This document shows, piece after piece, positions 49,243 through 57,639 of a DNA stretch of 64,000 nucleotides. The position numbers and the translations under genes are program-made. Origin of the DNA: Nonomuraea thailandensis (GTDB lineage Bacteria > Actinomycetota > Actinomycetes > Streptosporangiales > Streptosporangiaceae); assembly GCF_024172165.1 (NCBI RefSeq), contig NZ_JAMZEB010000002.1, forward strand, positions 8,592,501 through 8,656,500. Direction: 5' to 3'. The notes under the pieces were generated by a model, which searched no databases, was not told the DNA's origin, and saw nothing but the letters and a program-made list of their open reading frames with translations. Within the stretch, counting starts at the first letter, position 1; every line of letters starts with the position of its first letter.

Positions 49243-50268
49243 GTGCGTGCATACGGTCGGCGTGGAATGCTGGCGCTCGCCGCCGGCCTGCTCGCCGGGG
49301 TGACCGCCTGCACGGGCGATGCCCCGCGGCCTGCCACCACGCCCGCGGCCGCGGTCACCACGACCCCGTCGCCCGCCGCCGAGGAGCCCGCGGTGACACC
49401 GGCGCAGGCGGCCGAGGAGTTCACCGCCTTCACCCTCACCGACGACTCGCTGCGCGGCTCGACCTGGGAGAGCACCTTCGAGGGCAGGCTGACGATGGCG
49501 AGCGACATCACGACGGGCGGGCAGTGGCAGATCACCCAGGCCGCCTACGTGTCCACCGGCTCCAGGCCGCCGCGCCGCCAGTGGGGCGCGCCGACGCTGT
49601 ACGTGCCCAGGTTCCCCCGCAGTGAGCGGGCGCCCTGGTTCAGCGCGCTGGTGACGCGCGACGGCCGGCAGACGCTGCTGACCTTCACCAAGTCCGACCA
49701 CTGGCGCCTCAGCTCCGCGGCCGAGCTCCTGCCGGGGCAGGAGCTCCCGGAGATCGCGCTCGACGCCGAGGGCTACGCCTCCGTGGTGGCCGCCGATGAC
49801 AAGTCGGTCACGATCAGCCCGCAGTTCATCGGCCCGGTGCACGCCAGCGTGGCCGAGACGGGCACGGCCGGGGTCACGGCGGGCCTGCTCGGGGCCGGCC
49901 CGCTCACCACGGACGTCGCCGAGCAGATCGCCGCCAGCCGGGAGCAGGCCAAGAACGAGGGCTTCAGCTACGACTCGATCTTCAGCGCCGACAACTTCCC
50001 CGTCTACGCCCTGCGCACCAAGGACGGCGGGGCGCTGATCCAGTACTCCCTGTCCCGCACCACGTCCACGACGACGAAGACGGCCGAGGACGACTACATC
50101 CCGGTGCCGGAGCAGGCCCGGTGGGCGATCAGCGCGCCGGTGTTGCGCCGCACGCTCAAGCTGACCGAGACCCACCAGTACGCCACCGCCGTCCCGCCCC
50201 TCACCAACCCGTCCGCCGCGTCCGTGATCGCCCACGACGGCGTGCTGACGCGGGCCTCCGGGCAGTAG
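49243..50268 (+). CDS. secreted lipoprotein of unknown function
   Basis: 341 aa. An N-terminal lipoprotein signal (MLALAAGLLAGVTAC) with the lipid-attached Cys near residue 23, an Ala/Pro/Thr linker (30-55), then a ~280-residue beta-rich exported domain (QWGAPTLYVPRFP, APWFSALVTRDGRQTLLTF). No enzymatic motif was recognised; proteins of this type are widespread in actinobacteria. Start could be GTG 49243 or ATG 49267; both give the signal peptide. It is divergent from prfB across 47 bases and converges with gdh. Confidence 0.72.
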   Translation: MRAYGRRGMLALAAGLLAGVTACTGDAPRPATTPAAAVTTTPSPAAEEPAVTPAQAAEEFTAFTLTDDSLRGSTWESTFEGRLTMASDITTGGQWQITQAAYVSTGSRPPRRQWGAPTLYVPRFPRSERAPWFSALVTRDGRQTLLTFTKSDHWRLSSAAELLPGQELPEIALDAEGYASVVAADDKSVTISPQFIGPVHASVAETGTAGVTAGLLGAGPLTTDVAEQIAASREQAKNEGFSYDSIFSADNFPVYALRTKDGGALIQYSLSRTTSTTTKTAEDDYIPVPEQARWAISAPVLRRTLKLTETHQYATAVPPLTNPSAASVIAHDGVLTRASGQ

Positions 50269-50328
50269 CCGCCCTACGGCGCGGGCCCGCCGGGGCGGGC
50301 CGTCGGCCGGCCCCGGCGGCTCGTGAGG

Positions 50329-53300
50329 TCAGGCCTCCGTGTGGGGGAGGTTGCTGGCGGCGACGAGCGTGCGGATCGCGCGCAGCGCGACGGAGAGCGT
50401 GGCGAGGTCGAAGTTGTCGCTCTCCCAGATCTCCGACAGCGTCTGGCGGGCCCGGGAGACCGCCGCGGAGTTCGCCTCCGACCACCGCGCCAGCCGCTCC
50501 TCCGGAGGCAGCCCCGGCTTGCTGTGGGCCAGCACGTCACGGGTGAGCGAGGCGTGCGCGGCGTACAGGTCGTCGCGCAGCGCGGAGCGGGCGATGGAGT
50601 TCCACCGGTTGTCCCTGGGCAGCGCGATGACCCGCTCCCGCAGCCGGGCGAGCTGCAGCCGGTCGGCCAGGTCGAAGTAGACCTCGGCGACCTCGTTGAC
50701 CGGCCGCCCCGTCAGCGACGAGATCTCCACCAGGTCCAGCGTCGAGTACGCCGGCACCATCCCGGCCACCCGCTCGGCCAGCTCCAGCGGCACGCCGCGG
50801 GCCGCGAACGAGTCGCGCCGCTCCTCGTAGGCCGCCAGGTCGGGCCCGGTGAGCAGCTTCGGGATGTGGGCGAGCAGCCCGTTGACCCCCTTGACGAAGA
50901 AGCTCACGGACCCGGCCAGGTCCAGCGGCGGCCGGCGGTTGACCAGCAGCCACCGGGCGCCGCGCTCGACCAGCTTGCGGGCCTCCAGCAGCATGGCGAT
51001 CTGCGTGCCGGTGTCGACCTGGTTGTTCAGCGCCTCCACGGCCCGGTAGAAGCTGGGCAGGTCGAAGACCTCCCGCGCGACCAGGTACGCCCGCACGATG
51101 TCGGGCGTCGAGGCGCCGGTCTCCTCGCCGAAGCGGAACATGAAGGTGGTGCCCGCCGAGTTGATCAGCTCGTTCACCACGCAGGTGGTGATGATCTCGC
51201 GCCGCAGCGGGTGCTCGTCCATGTACGTGCGGAACCGCTCGCGCAGCGCCGACGGGAAGTAGGAGACCAGCCACGAGGCCAGGTACGGGTCGTCGGGCAG
51301 GTCGGACCCGAGCAGCTCGGCGTCGGCCACCAGCTTGGTGTAGGCGAGCAGCACGGAGAACTCGGGCGCGGTCAGCCCCAGCCTGGCCTGGCGCCGCTCG
51401 GCCAGCGTCTTGTCCGACGGCAGGAACTCCAGCTCCCGGTTGACCAGCCCCTCCCGCTCCAGCTTGCGCAGGTAGCGGGCGTGGATGTGGAGCATCTCGA
51501 CCGCCTGCGTGCGGGCGGCGTCGAGGACCACGTTCTGGGCGTGGTTGTCGCGCAGCACGAGGTCGGCCACCTCGTCGGTCATCGAGGTGAAGACCTGGTT
51601 GCGCTGCTTGTCGGTCAGCTCGCCGTCGCGGACGACCTGGTCGAGCAGGATCTTGATGTTCACCTCGTGGTCGGAGGTGTCCACGCCGGCCGAGTTGTCG
51701 ATGAAGTCGGTGTTGACCAGGCCGCCGTTGAGGGCGAACTCGATCCGGGCGAGCTGCGTGAAGCCCAGGTTGCCGCCCTCGCCGATGACCTTGCAGCGCA
51801 GGTCGGCGGCGTTCACCCGGAGCCCGTCGTTGGCCTTGTCGCCCACGTCGGTGTGGGACTCGGCGCTCGCCTTGACGTAGGTGCCGATGCCGCCGTTCCA
51901 GAGCAGGTCCACCGGGGCCCGCAGGATGGCGCTGATGAGGTCGTTCGGCGCCATGGAGGCGACGCCGGACGGGATACCGAGCGCCTCGCGCATCTGGGGC
52001 GTGATCTGGATGGACTTGGCCGTGCGCGGGAAGACGCCGCCGCCCGCGGAGATCAGCTTGGCGTCGTAGTCCTCCCACGAGCTGCGCGGCAGCTCGAACA
52101 GCCGCCGCCGCTCGGCGAAGGAGCGGGCCGCGTCGGGCGAGGGGTCCACGAAGACGTGGCGGTGGTCGAACGCGGCGATCAGCCGGATGTGCTGCGACAG
52201 CAGCATGCCGTTGCCGAACACGTCGCCCGACATGTCGCCGATGCCGGCCACGGTGAAGTCGGTGGTCTGGACGTCCACGCCCATGGTGCGGAAGTGGTAC
52301 TTGACCGACTCCCAGGCGCCGCGGGCGGTGATGCCCATGGCCTTGTGGTCGTAGCCGATGGAGCCGCCGGAGGCGAAGGCGTCGCCGAGCCAGAAGCCGT
52401 ACTCCTTGGCCACGCTGTTGGCGATGTCGGAGAAGGTGGCGGTCCCCTTGTCGGCGGCGACGACGAGGTAGGTGTCGTCGCCGTCGTGCCTGACCACGTC
52501 GGGCGGGGGCACGACCTTGCCGTCCACGAGGTTGTCGGTGATGTCGAGCAGCCCGGAGATGAACATCCGGTAGCAGGCCACGCCTTCGGCGAGCAGATCC
52601 TCCCGCAAACCAGACTTAGGCGGACGCTTAACGACAAATCCGCCCTTGGACCCAGTCGGCACAATAACGGTATTTTTCACCATCTGCGCCTTGACGAGGC
52701 CGAGAATCTCCGTGCGGAAGTCCTCCATCCGGTCCGACCACCGCAACCCGCCGCGCGCGACTTTCCCGAAGCGCAGATGCACGCCCTCGACCCGCGGCGA
52801 ATACACGAATATCTCGTACTTCGGCCGCGGCAACGGCAACACGCTGATGGCCTGCGGGTCGAATTTGAGAGATATGTACGGTTTGCGCTCTCCATCCACT
52901 GTTTGGAAGTAGTTGGTGCGCAATGTCGCCTGAATCATCTCCAGGTACGCCCGGAGAATGCGGTCCTCGTCCAGCGAGGCCACCTCGTCCAGCGACCGCA
53001 GGATCTCCTCGTTGAGCGCCTCCACGAGGTCCACCCGCACGTCCTCGCCCCGCCGCGGATCGAGCTTGGCCTCGAACAGCCGGACGAGCAGCCGCGCCAC
53101 CCGCACGTTGTCGCGCAGCACCCGCTCCATGTAGAGCTGCGAGAAGGTGCTGCCCGCCTGCCGCAGGTACTTGGCGTAGACCCGCAGGATCTCCACCTGC
53201 TCCCAGGTCAGCCCGGCCCGCAGGATCAGCGCGTTGAAGTCGTCGTCCTGCACCCGGCCCTTCCACAGGGCGGCCAGGCCGTCCTGGAAGAGCCGCTTGA

Positions 53301-55203
53301 AGTCGTTCCTGTCGACCTCGTCCGACGGCGTGTAGCGCAGGCCGAAGTCGTAGATCCAGGCGTTCTTGGTGCTGGGGTCGTTGTCGCGGTCGATCTCGTA
53401 CGGGCGCTCGTCCACGACCTCCACGCCGAGCCGCTGGATCAGCGGCAGCGCCTGGGACAGCGAGATGGGCGAGCCGACCTTGTAGATCTTCAGCCGCCGC
53501 TCCCCCTCCGCGGCGTCGTACGGCTCGTAGAGGTTGATCCCGACCTGCTCGCCGTCGCCCGCCTCGACGATCTGCTCCAGCCGCCGCAGGTCGACCACGG
53601 CCACCTTGGGCGGGAAGTCGGCCTTGTACCCCTCGGGGAAGGCGGAGGCGTAGCGCCTGATGAGCGTGGGGGCCTCCTCCTCGGAGGTCATCTCGGTCAG
53701 CGCGGTGGCCAGGTCGTCCTCCCAGGAGCGGGTGAGGGCGGCCAGGCGCGCCTCCAGCTCCTCCACGTCCACGCTGGGCGGCGGGAGCTGCCGGCCGCGC
53801 TCGCCCCTGACGACCACGTGCAGGCGGGCCAGCACCGACTCGCCGATCATCGCGCTGTAGTCGAGCGACCGGCCGCCGAGCGCCTTGAGCAGCACCTCCT
53901 GCATCTTCAGCCGCACCTTCGTGGTGTAGCGGTCGCGCGGGAGATAGATCAGGCAGGAGATGTAGCGGCCGTAGTCGTCGCGCCGCAGGAACAGCTTGAC
54001 CTGCTTGCGCTCGCGCAGCCGCAGCACGCCCATCGCGATCGGCAGGAGCTGCTCGACCGAGGTCTGGAACAGCTCGTCGCGCGGGAACGTCTCCAGGATC
54101 TCGATGAGGTCCTTGCCGTCGTGGCTGTCGGGGGCCAGCCCGGCCTCGTTCAGCACGCCGGCCAGCTTGCGCCGCAGCACCGGGATGCGGGAGATCGACT
54201 CGTTGTAGGCCACGTGGGTGAACAGGCCGAGGAAGCGCCGCTCCCCGACCACCTCGCCCTCCGGAGAGAACAGCTTGACGCCGATGTAGTCGAGGTAGGT
54301 GGCCCGGTGCACGGTGGCCCTGGAGTTGGCCTTCGTGATGATCATGAGCTGCTTCTCGCGCGCCTTGGCCCGCACCTCGGCGGGCAGCGACGCGAAGCTC
54401 CCCGAGCCCACCTTGTCGTCGCGCAGGATGCCCAGCGCGGCCCCGGGCAGCGCGCGCAGCGTCTCGCCCTCGTCGGTGTCCTCCAGGCGGTACTCGCGGT
54501 AGCCGAGGAAGGTGAAGTGCCCGTCGGCGAGCCAGCGCAGCAGGTCGATACTGTCCTCGACCTCGGCGGGCTCCAGCGGCGGCGGGTTCATGCTCAGGTC
54601 TTCGGCGGTCTGGACGGCCAGCGCCCGCATCTTCCTGAAGTCCTCGACCGAGTGGCGCACGTCGGTGAGCACGCGCTGCAGGTCGGCCTCGATGGCCTTG
54701 AGCGCCTCGTCGTCGGACTGGCGGTCGATCTCGATGTGGATCCACGACTCGACCAGCATCTGGCCGGTCACGTCCTCCTGGCCGCGGCCGAGCATCCGGC
54801 CCGTCATGTCACGGCGCACCCGCATCTGCGGGTGGACCACCAGGTGCACGCCGAAGTCGTGCCGGTCGAGCTCCATGGTGACCGAGTCGACCAGGAACGG
54901 CATGTCGTCGGTGACCACCTCGACCACCGAGTGGCCGGGGTCCCAGCCGTGCTCGTCCAGCGTGGGGGTGTAGGCCCTGACCACGGCCCTGCCCTGGGGG
55001 CGGAGCTCGGCGAGCCGTCTCTGGGACATCGCGGGACCGTACACGTCAACGGGGTTGCGGTCGAGCAGGTCCTCCGGGGCGACATGCCGATAGTAGAACC
55101 GCAGGAAGGACAGTGCCTCCTCGGGGCTCACATGGTCACTGCCCACCGCGCAACTCTCGGCGGCTCGCTGGAGCAGCTCATCCTTGGCCTCGTCGAGCGG
55201 CAT
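50329..55203 (-). CDS. gdh: NAD-specific glutamate dehydrogenase, large (GDH180) type
   Basis: 1624 aa, the usual size of this class. The N-terminal ~700 residues are ACT-like regulatory modules (VVTDDMPFLVDSVTMELDRH; LFLRRDDYGRYISCLIYLPR); the catalytic domain follows (about 780-1300: RGGLRWSDRMEDFRTEILGL, PTGSKGGFVVK with the substrate Lys, AGIGDMSGDVFGNGM and NGGIGTYVK for NAD); the C-terminal helical region completes it. It oxidises glutamate to 2-oxoglutarate and ammonia with NAD. ATG at 55203 follows AAAGGAGTG. Codon choice and G+C drop locally around 52610-52680 and 52800-52945. Confidence 0.96.
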   Translation of the reverse strand: MPLDEAKDELLQRAAESCAVGSDHVSPEEALSFLRFYYRHVAPEDLLDRNPVDVYGPAMSQRRLAELRPQGRAVVRAYTPTLDEHGWDPGHSVVEVVTDDMPFLVDSVTMELDRHDFGVHLVVHPQMRVRRDMTGRMLGRGQEDVTGQMLVESWIHIEIDRQSDDEALKAIEADLQRVLTDVRHSVEDFRKMRALAVQTAEDLSMNPPPLEPAEVEDSIDLLRWLADGHFTFLGYREYRLEDTDEGETLRALPGAALGILRDDKVGSGSFASLPAEVRAKAREKQLMIITKANSRATVHRATYLDYIGVKLFSPEGEVVGERRFLGLFTHVAYNESISRIPVLRRKLAGVLNEAGLAPDSHDGKDLIEILETFPRDELFQTSVEQLLPIAMGVLRLRERKQVKLFLRRDDYGRYISCLIYLPRDRYTTKVRLKMQEVLLKALGGRSLDYSAMIGESVLARLHVVVRGERGRQLPPPSVDVEELEARLAALTRSWEDDLATALTEMTSEEEAPTLIRRYASAFPEGYKADFPPKVAVVDLRRLEQIVEAGDGEQVGINLYEPYDAAEGERRLKIYKVGSPISLSQALPLIQRLGVEVVDERPYEIDRDNDPSTKNAWIYDFGLRYTPSDEVDRNDFKRLFQDGLAALWKGRVQDDDFNALILRAGLTWEQVEILRVYAKYLRQAGSTFSQLYMERVLRDNVRVARLLVRLFEAKLDPRRGEDVRVDLVEALNEEILRSLDEVASLDEDRILRAYLEMIQATLRTNYFQTVDGERKPYISLKFDPQAISVLPLPRPKYEIFVYSPRVEGVHLRFGKVARGGLRWSDRMEDFRTEILGLVKAQMVKNTVIVPTGSKGGFVVKRPPKSGLREDLLAEGVACYRMFISGLLDITDNLVDGKVVPPPDVVRHDGDDTYLVVAADKGTATFSDIANSVAKEYGFWLGDAFASGGSIGYDHKAMGITARGAWESVKYHFRTMGVDVQTTDFTVAGIGDMSGDVFGNGMLLSQHIRLIAAFDHRHVFVDPSPDAARSFAERRRLFELPRSSWEDYDAKLISAGGGVFPRTAKSIQITPQMREALGIPSGVASMAPNDLISAILRAPVDLLWNGGIGTYVKASAESHTDVGDKANDGLRVNAADLRCKVIGEGGNLGFTQLARIEFALNGGLVNTDFIDNSAGVDTSDHEVNIKILLDQVVRDGELTDKQRNQVFTSMTDEVADLVLRDNHAQNVVLDAARTQAVEMLHIHARYLRKLEREGLVNRELEFLPSDKTLAERRQARLGLTAPEFSVLLAYTKLVADAELLGSDLPDDPYLASWLVSYFPSALRERFRTYMDEHPLRREIITTCVVNELINSAGTTFMFRFGEETGASTPDIVRAYLVAREVFDLPSFYRAVEALNNQVDTGTQIAMLLEARKLVERGARWLLVNRRPPLDLAGSVSFFVKGVNGLLAHIPKLLTGPDLAAYEERRDSFAARGVPLELAERVAGMVPAYSTLDLVEISSLTGRPVNEVAEVYFDLADRLQLARLRERVIALPRDNRWNSIARSALRDDLYAAHASLTRDVLAHSKPGLPPEERLARWSEANSAAVSRARQTLSEIWESDNFDLATLSVALRAIRTLVAASNLPHTEA

Positions 55204-55240
55204 ATCGCTCTCACTCCTTTGTGAGGGTTTGCCAACGTGT

Positions 55241-56044
55241 TCATAGCCAGGCCCTAAGTTCCCACAGCAGTGGGAAGTAGTGCAGGCGTGCCCTACCGCG
55301 CAGGTAGGGGGCACCGGTCGAGCCGCCTGTGCCCGACTTGGTGCCGATCTGGCGTTCGACCATCTGGACATGGCGCATCCGCCACAACGCGGCGGTCTCG
55401 TCGTGCGTCAGGAGGTCTTCGGCCAGTTGCCACAGGTCGTCGTAGGACCCGCGGTTTCTCGCCACGGCCAGCAGCGAAGTCATGATCTCGTCGTCCGAGA
55501 CCGGCAGGCCACGCTGGGAGAGGGCTGTCAGGTAAGCATCCCACAGCGTGGGCTCGGCGAGCCTGCGGCGCAGCCGGGCCAGCTCCTCGTCGGAGACGTG
55601 CCGGAACGAGCCGAGATAGCGCTCGTCGCGCAGCCCGGACAGGAACTCCAGCTCGCGGAACTGCACCGACTGGAACCCGCTGGCGGGCGCCAGCTTGGCG
55701 CGGAACTCCATGAAGTCCTGGGGCGTCATCGTCTCCAGGACCTCGACCTGCTCGATCAGCACCCGCTCGACCGCGTGCACGCGCTTGAACAGCTGCCTGG
55801 CCTTCCACAGCTCTCCCGCGAACATGGCCTCGCGGGCGCCTTCCAGCTCGTGGAGCAGCAGCTTGAACCACAGCTCGTAGACCTGGTGGATGGTGATGAA
55901 GAGCAGCTCGTCGGGAGCCTGCGACTGCGGCTGCTGCTGGGCGAGGAGCTCGGGCAGGCGAAGGTAGCCGCCGTACGACAGCCGACCGCCTTCCTCGCCG
56001 AACTGACGGCGCGGGGGACCGGAAGCATCACCGTCGATGCCCAC
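55241..56044 (-). CDS. kynA: tryptophan 2,3-dioxygenase
   Basis: 267 aa haem enzyme, first step of the kynurenine pathway. LSYGGYLRLPELLAQQ, ELLFITIHQVYELWFKLLLH (distal His and substrate pocket), SGFQSVQFRELEFLSG and ALWRMRHVQMVERQIG (proximal haem His) followed by TKSGTGGSTG are all conserved. GTG at 56044 follows GGGGGAGGTG at ideal spacing. It stands alone here: kynureninase and formamidase genes are not in the window. It is 37 bases upstream of gdh on the same strand and could be co-transcribed, linking tryptophan and glutamate catabolism. Confidence 0.95.
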   Translation of the reverse strand: MGIDGDASGPPRRQFGEEGGRLSYGGYLRLPELLAQQQPQSQAPDELLFITIHQVYELWFKLLLHELEGAREAMFAGELWKARQLFKRVHAVERVLIEQVEVLETMTPQDFMEFRAKLAPASGFQSVQFRELEFLSGLRDERYLGSFRHVSDEELARLRRRLAEPTLWDAYLTALSQRGLPVSDDEIMTSLLAVARNRGSYDDLWQLAEDLLTHDETAALWRMRHVQMVERQIGTKSGTGGSTGAPYLRGRARLHYFPLLWELRAWL

Positions 56045-56128
56045 CGAACACCTCCCCCTGACCGCCCGGCCGCGCGGGGCCGGGCGTAACGCCTTGCCTA
56101 CCGATACCACCCGAAAAGGGGACAGACG

Positions 56129-56329
56129 TCAACGTGACATCGTCATGGGCGGATCGTCACCGGAAGTCGAGGAGGGATCGTTCTTGAGCTCATCGAGCTG
56201 CTCCGGCAGCTCGGCGAGCTCAATCAGCTCCGCCTGGCACTGCTCACACGTGTCGAGGTGGCGTTCGAAGGCCTCGTGCTCCTCATCATCGAGGACGCCG
56301 AGGACGTAGGCGGCCACCCCGTCATGCAT
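56129..56329 (-). CDS. zinc-finger anti-sigma factor (small)
   Basis: 66 aa with the ZAS motif HLDTCEQC (His-x3-Cys-x2-Cys) preceded by AAYVLGVLDDEEHEAFERH. It has no membrane helix, so it is a soluble anti-sigma, possibly redox-responsive through its zinc cysteines. The ATG overlaps the sigma factor stop (TGATG), giving coupled synthesis. Confidence 0.88.
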   Translation of the reverse strand: MHDGVAAYVLGVLDDEEHEAFERHLDTCEQCQAELIELAELPEQLDELKNDPSSTSGDDPPMTMSR

Positions 56330-56883
56330 CAGCCGGCTACCCCCTTGTCCCGCAGTAGCTCACGGAGAGCCCGGATCCCGTAGTAGAGCCGGGACTTCAC
56401 CGTGCCCGGCGGGATCCCCAGAATCTCCGCCGCTTCACTTATCGTACGGTCTCGGAGGTAGGTCTGCTCAATGACTTCGCGGTGTTCTTCGGACAGGGAC
56501 CGCAGCGCGTCCGCGACGACCATCGCCGATAAGGCGCGCTCCGATCCATCGGGCACCGACATCATGTCGACTTCAGGCGGCTCGACCTCTTGGGGCCGGA
56601 CGCTCTTCCGCCGACGACCGTCAATGACTATGCGACGGGCCACTGTCAGCAGCCACGCCCATATGAGGCTCGGTTCCCATTGCAGTCTTGCCGAGTTCCG
56701 CCAGGCCCTGACGATCGTCTCCTGCACGACGTCTTCAGCCCACTGAAGGTCGTTACCTGTTGATTTGCGTACGTGGCGCAGCAGAGGGCCGCCGAACTCC
56801 TGGTAAAGCACCGCGATGCGGTGCTCCGCCTCGGCATCCGCACTCTCGAACCTGCCGTCGAGGTGACCTAGCACGGGGCACAT
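56329..56883 (-). CDS. ECF-type RNA polymerase sigma factor
   Basis: 184 aa with sigma2 (DLQWAEDVVQETIVRAWRN, the -10 recognition and core-binding helices) and sigma4 (LSEEHREVIEQTYLRDRTIS then EAAEILGIPPGTVKSRLYYG) regions. ATG at 56883 follows GAAGGTG. It is followed by its anti-sigma gene and is divergent from the DUF4142-DUF1996-cytochrome-NuoF operon, which may be its regulon. An inverted repeat lies in the shared promoter (56896-56924). Confidence 0.92.
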   Translation of the reverse strand: MCPVLGHLDGRFESADAEAEHRIAVLYQEFGGPLLRHVRKSTGNDLQWAEDVVQETIVRAWRNSARLQWEPSLIWAWLLTVARRIVIDGRRRKSVRPQEVEPPEVDMMSVPDGSERALSAMVVADALRSLSEEHREVIEQTYLRDRTISEAAEILGIPPGTVKSRLYYGIRALRELLRDKGVAG

Positions 56884-56895
56884 CTTTACACCTTC

Positions 56896-56924
56896 GTTAT
56901 CCAAGCGGTAGCCACTCCGATAAC
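56896..56924. promoter_or_regulatory. GTTATC...GATAAC inverted repeat in divergent promoter
   Basis: GTTATC and GATAAC, separated by 17 bases, are exact complements placed midway between the sigma factor and DUF4142 starts. They could be symmetrical promoter elements or an operator for both directions. Confidence 0.4.
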
Positions 56925-56955
56925 TCCAGTCATTTCTAACTATTCCCGGCCATGC

Positions 56956-57639
56956 GTGAACCTGGACCGAGACGCCCGCGTACCTCCGACCATGCACAGG
57001 CTTTTGCGCGGCGAGATGTTCATGCTCGGCGGCTTCGTCGTAGCCGCCGCCGTGACGATCGCGCTGGTCATGCCGCCGGCGATCGATCCCGCGGCCGCCC
57101 AGTGGACGCAGACCTCATCGGGGCCTCTCACGGCCGCCGACCGCGATCTGCTGGTCAAGGTACGCCAGGCGGGCCTCTGGGAGATGCCCGTCGGTGAGTA
57201 CGCCCAGACCCGCGCCGAGTCCCAGCGTGTGAAGGAAGTCGGCAAATTGATCATGGAAGAGCACATGGAGCTCGACCTGATCACGCGCCAGGTTGCGAAG
57301 AAGCTCGGCGTGGCGCTGCCCGACGAGCCCAACGCCGACCAGCAGAGCTGGATGGCCCAGCTCGCGGCCGAAAGCGGGCCGGCCTTCGACAAGGACTTCG
57401 CGAACCTGCTGCGTGCCGCGCACGGCAAGGTCTTCACCGTCGTGGCGGGCGTACGGTCCGGGACGCGCAACTCCGAGATCAGGAAGTTCGCCCAGGAAGG
57501 CATCAACTACGTGATGCGCCACATGGGCTATCTGGAGTCCACCCGCCTGGTCGACCACAACCAGTTGCCCGAACCCCCGACGCCCTCACCCGCTCCACCC
57601 GTCGCACTGGCGGTTGAAAAGAGGAGACACACATCATGA
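56956..57639 (+). CDS. DUF4142 ferritin-like exported protein
   Basis: 227 aa. An N-terminal signal/anchor (FMLGGFVVAAAVTIALVMPP) is followed by a DUF4142 four-helix domain (about 58-195: TAADRDLLVKVRQAGLWEMP, the EVGKLIMEEHMELD metal-ligand-type helix, HGKVFTVVAGVRSGTRN), and a Pro-rich tail. Start is GTG 56956 or ATG 56992; neither has a strong ribosome site. Its TGA overlaps the DUF1996 ATG (ATGA). Role unknown, plausibly in oxidative or envelope stress given the sigma factor next door. Confidence 0.82.
   Translation: MNLDRDARVPPTMHRLLRGEMFMLGGFVVAAAVTIALVMPPAIDPAAAQWTQTSSGPLTAADRDLLVKVRQAGLWEMPVGEYAQTRAESQRVKEVGKLIMEEHMELDLITRQVAKKLGVALPDEPNADQQSWMAQLAAESGPAFDKDFANLLRAAHGKVFTVVAGVRSGTRNSEIRKFAQEGINYVMRHMGYLESTRLVDHNQLPEPPTPSPAPPVALAVEKRRHTS

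Noticed and set aside
50323..55224. A 1633-codon open frame on the plus strand opposite gdh
   Set aside because: It mirrors the codon pattern of the real minus-strand gene, its translation is His/Gly/Val/Asp-rich low complexity without domains, and the opposite strand encodes a full GDH180.
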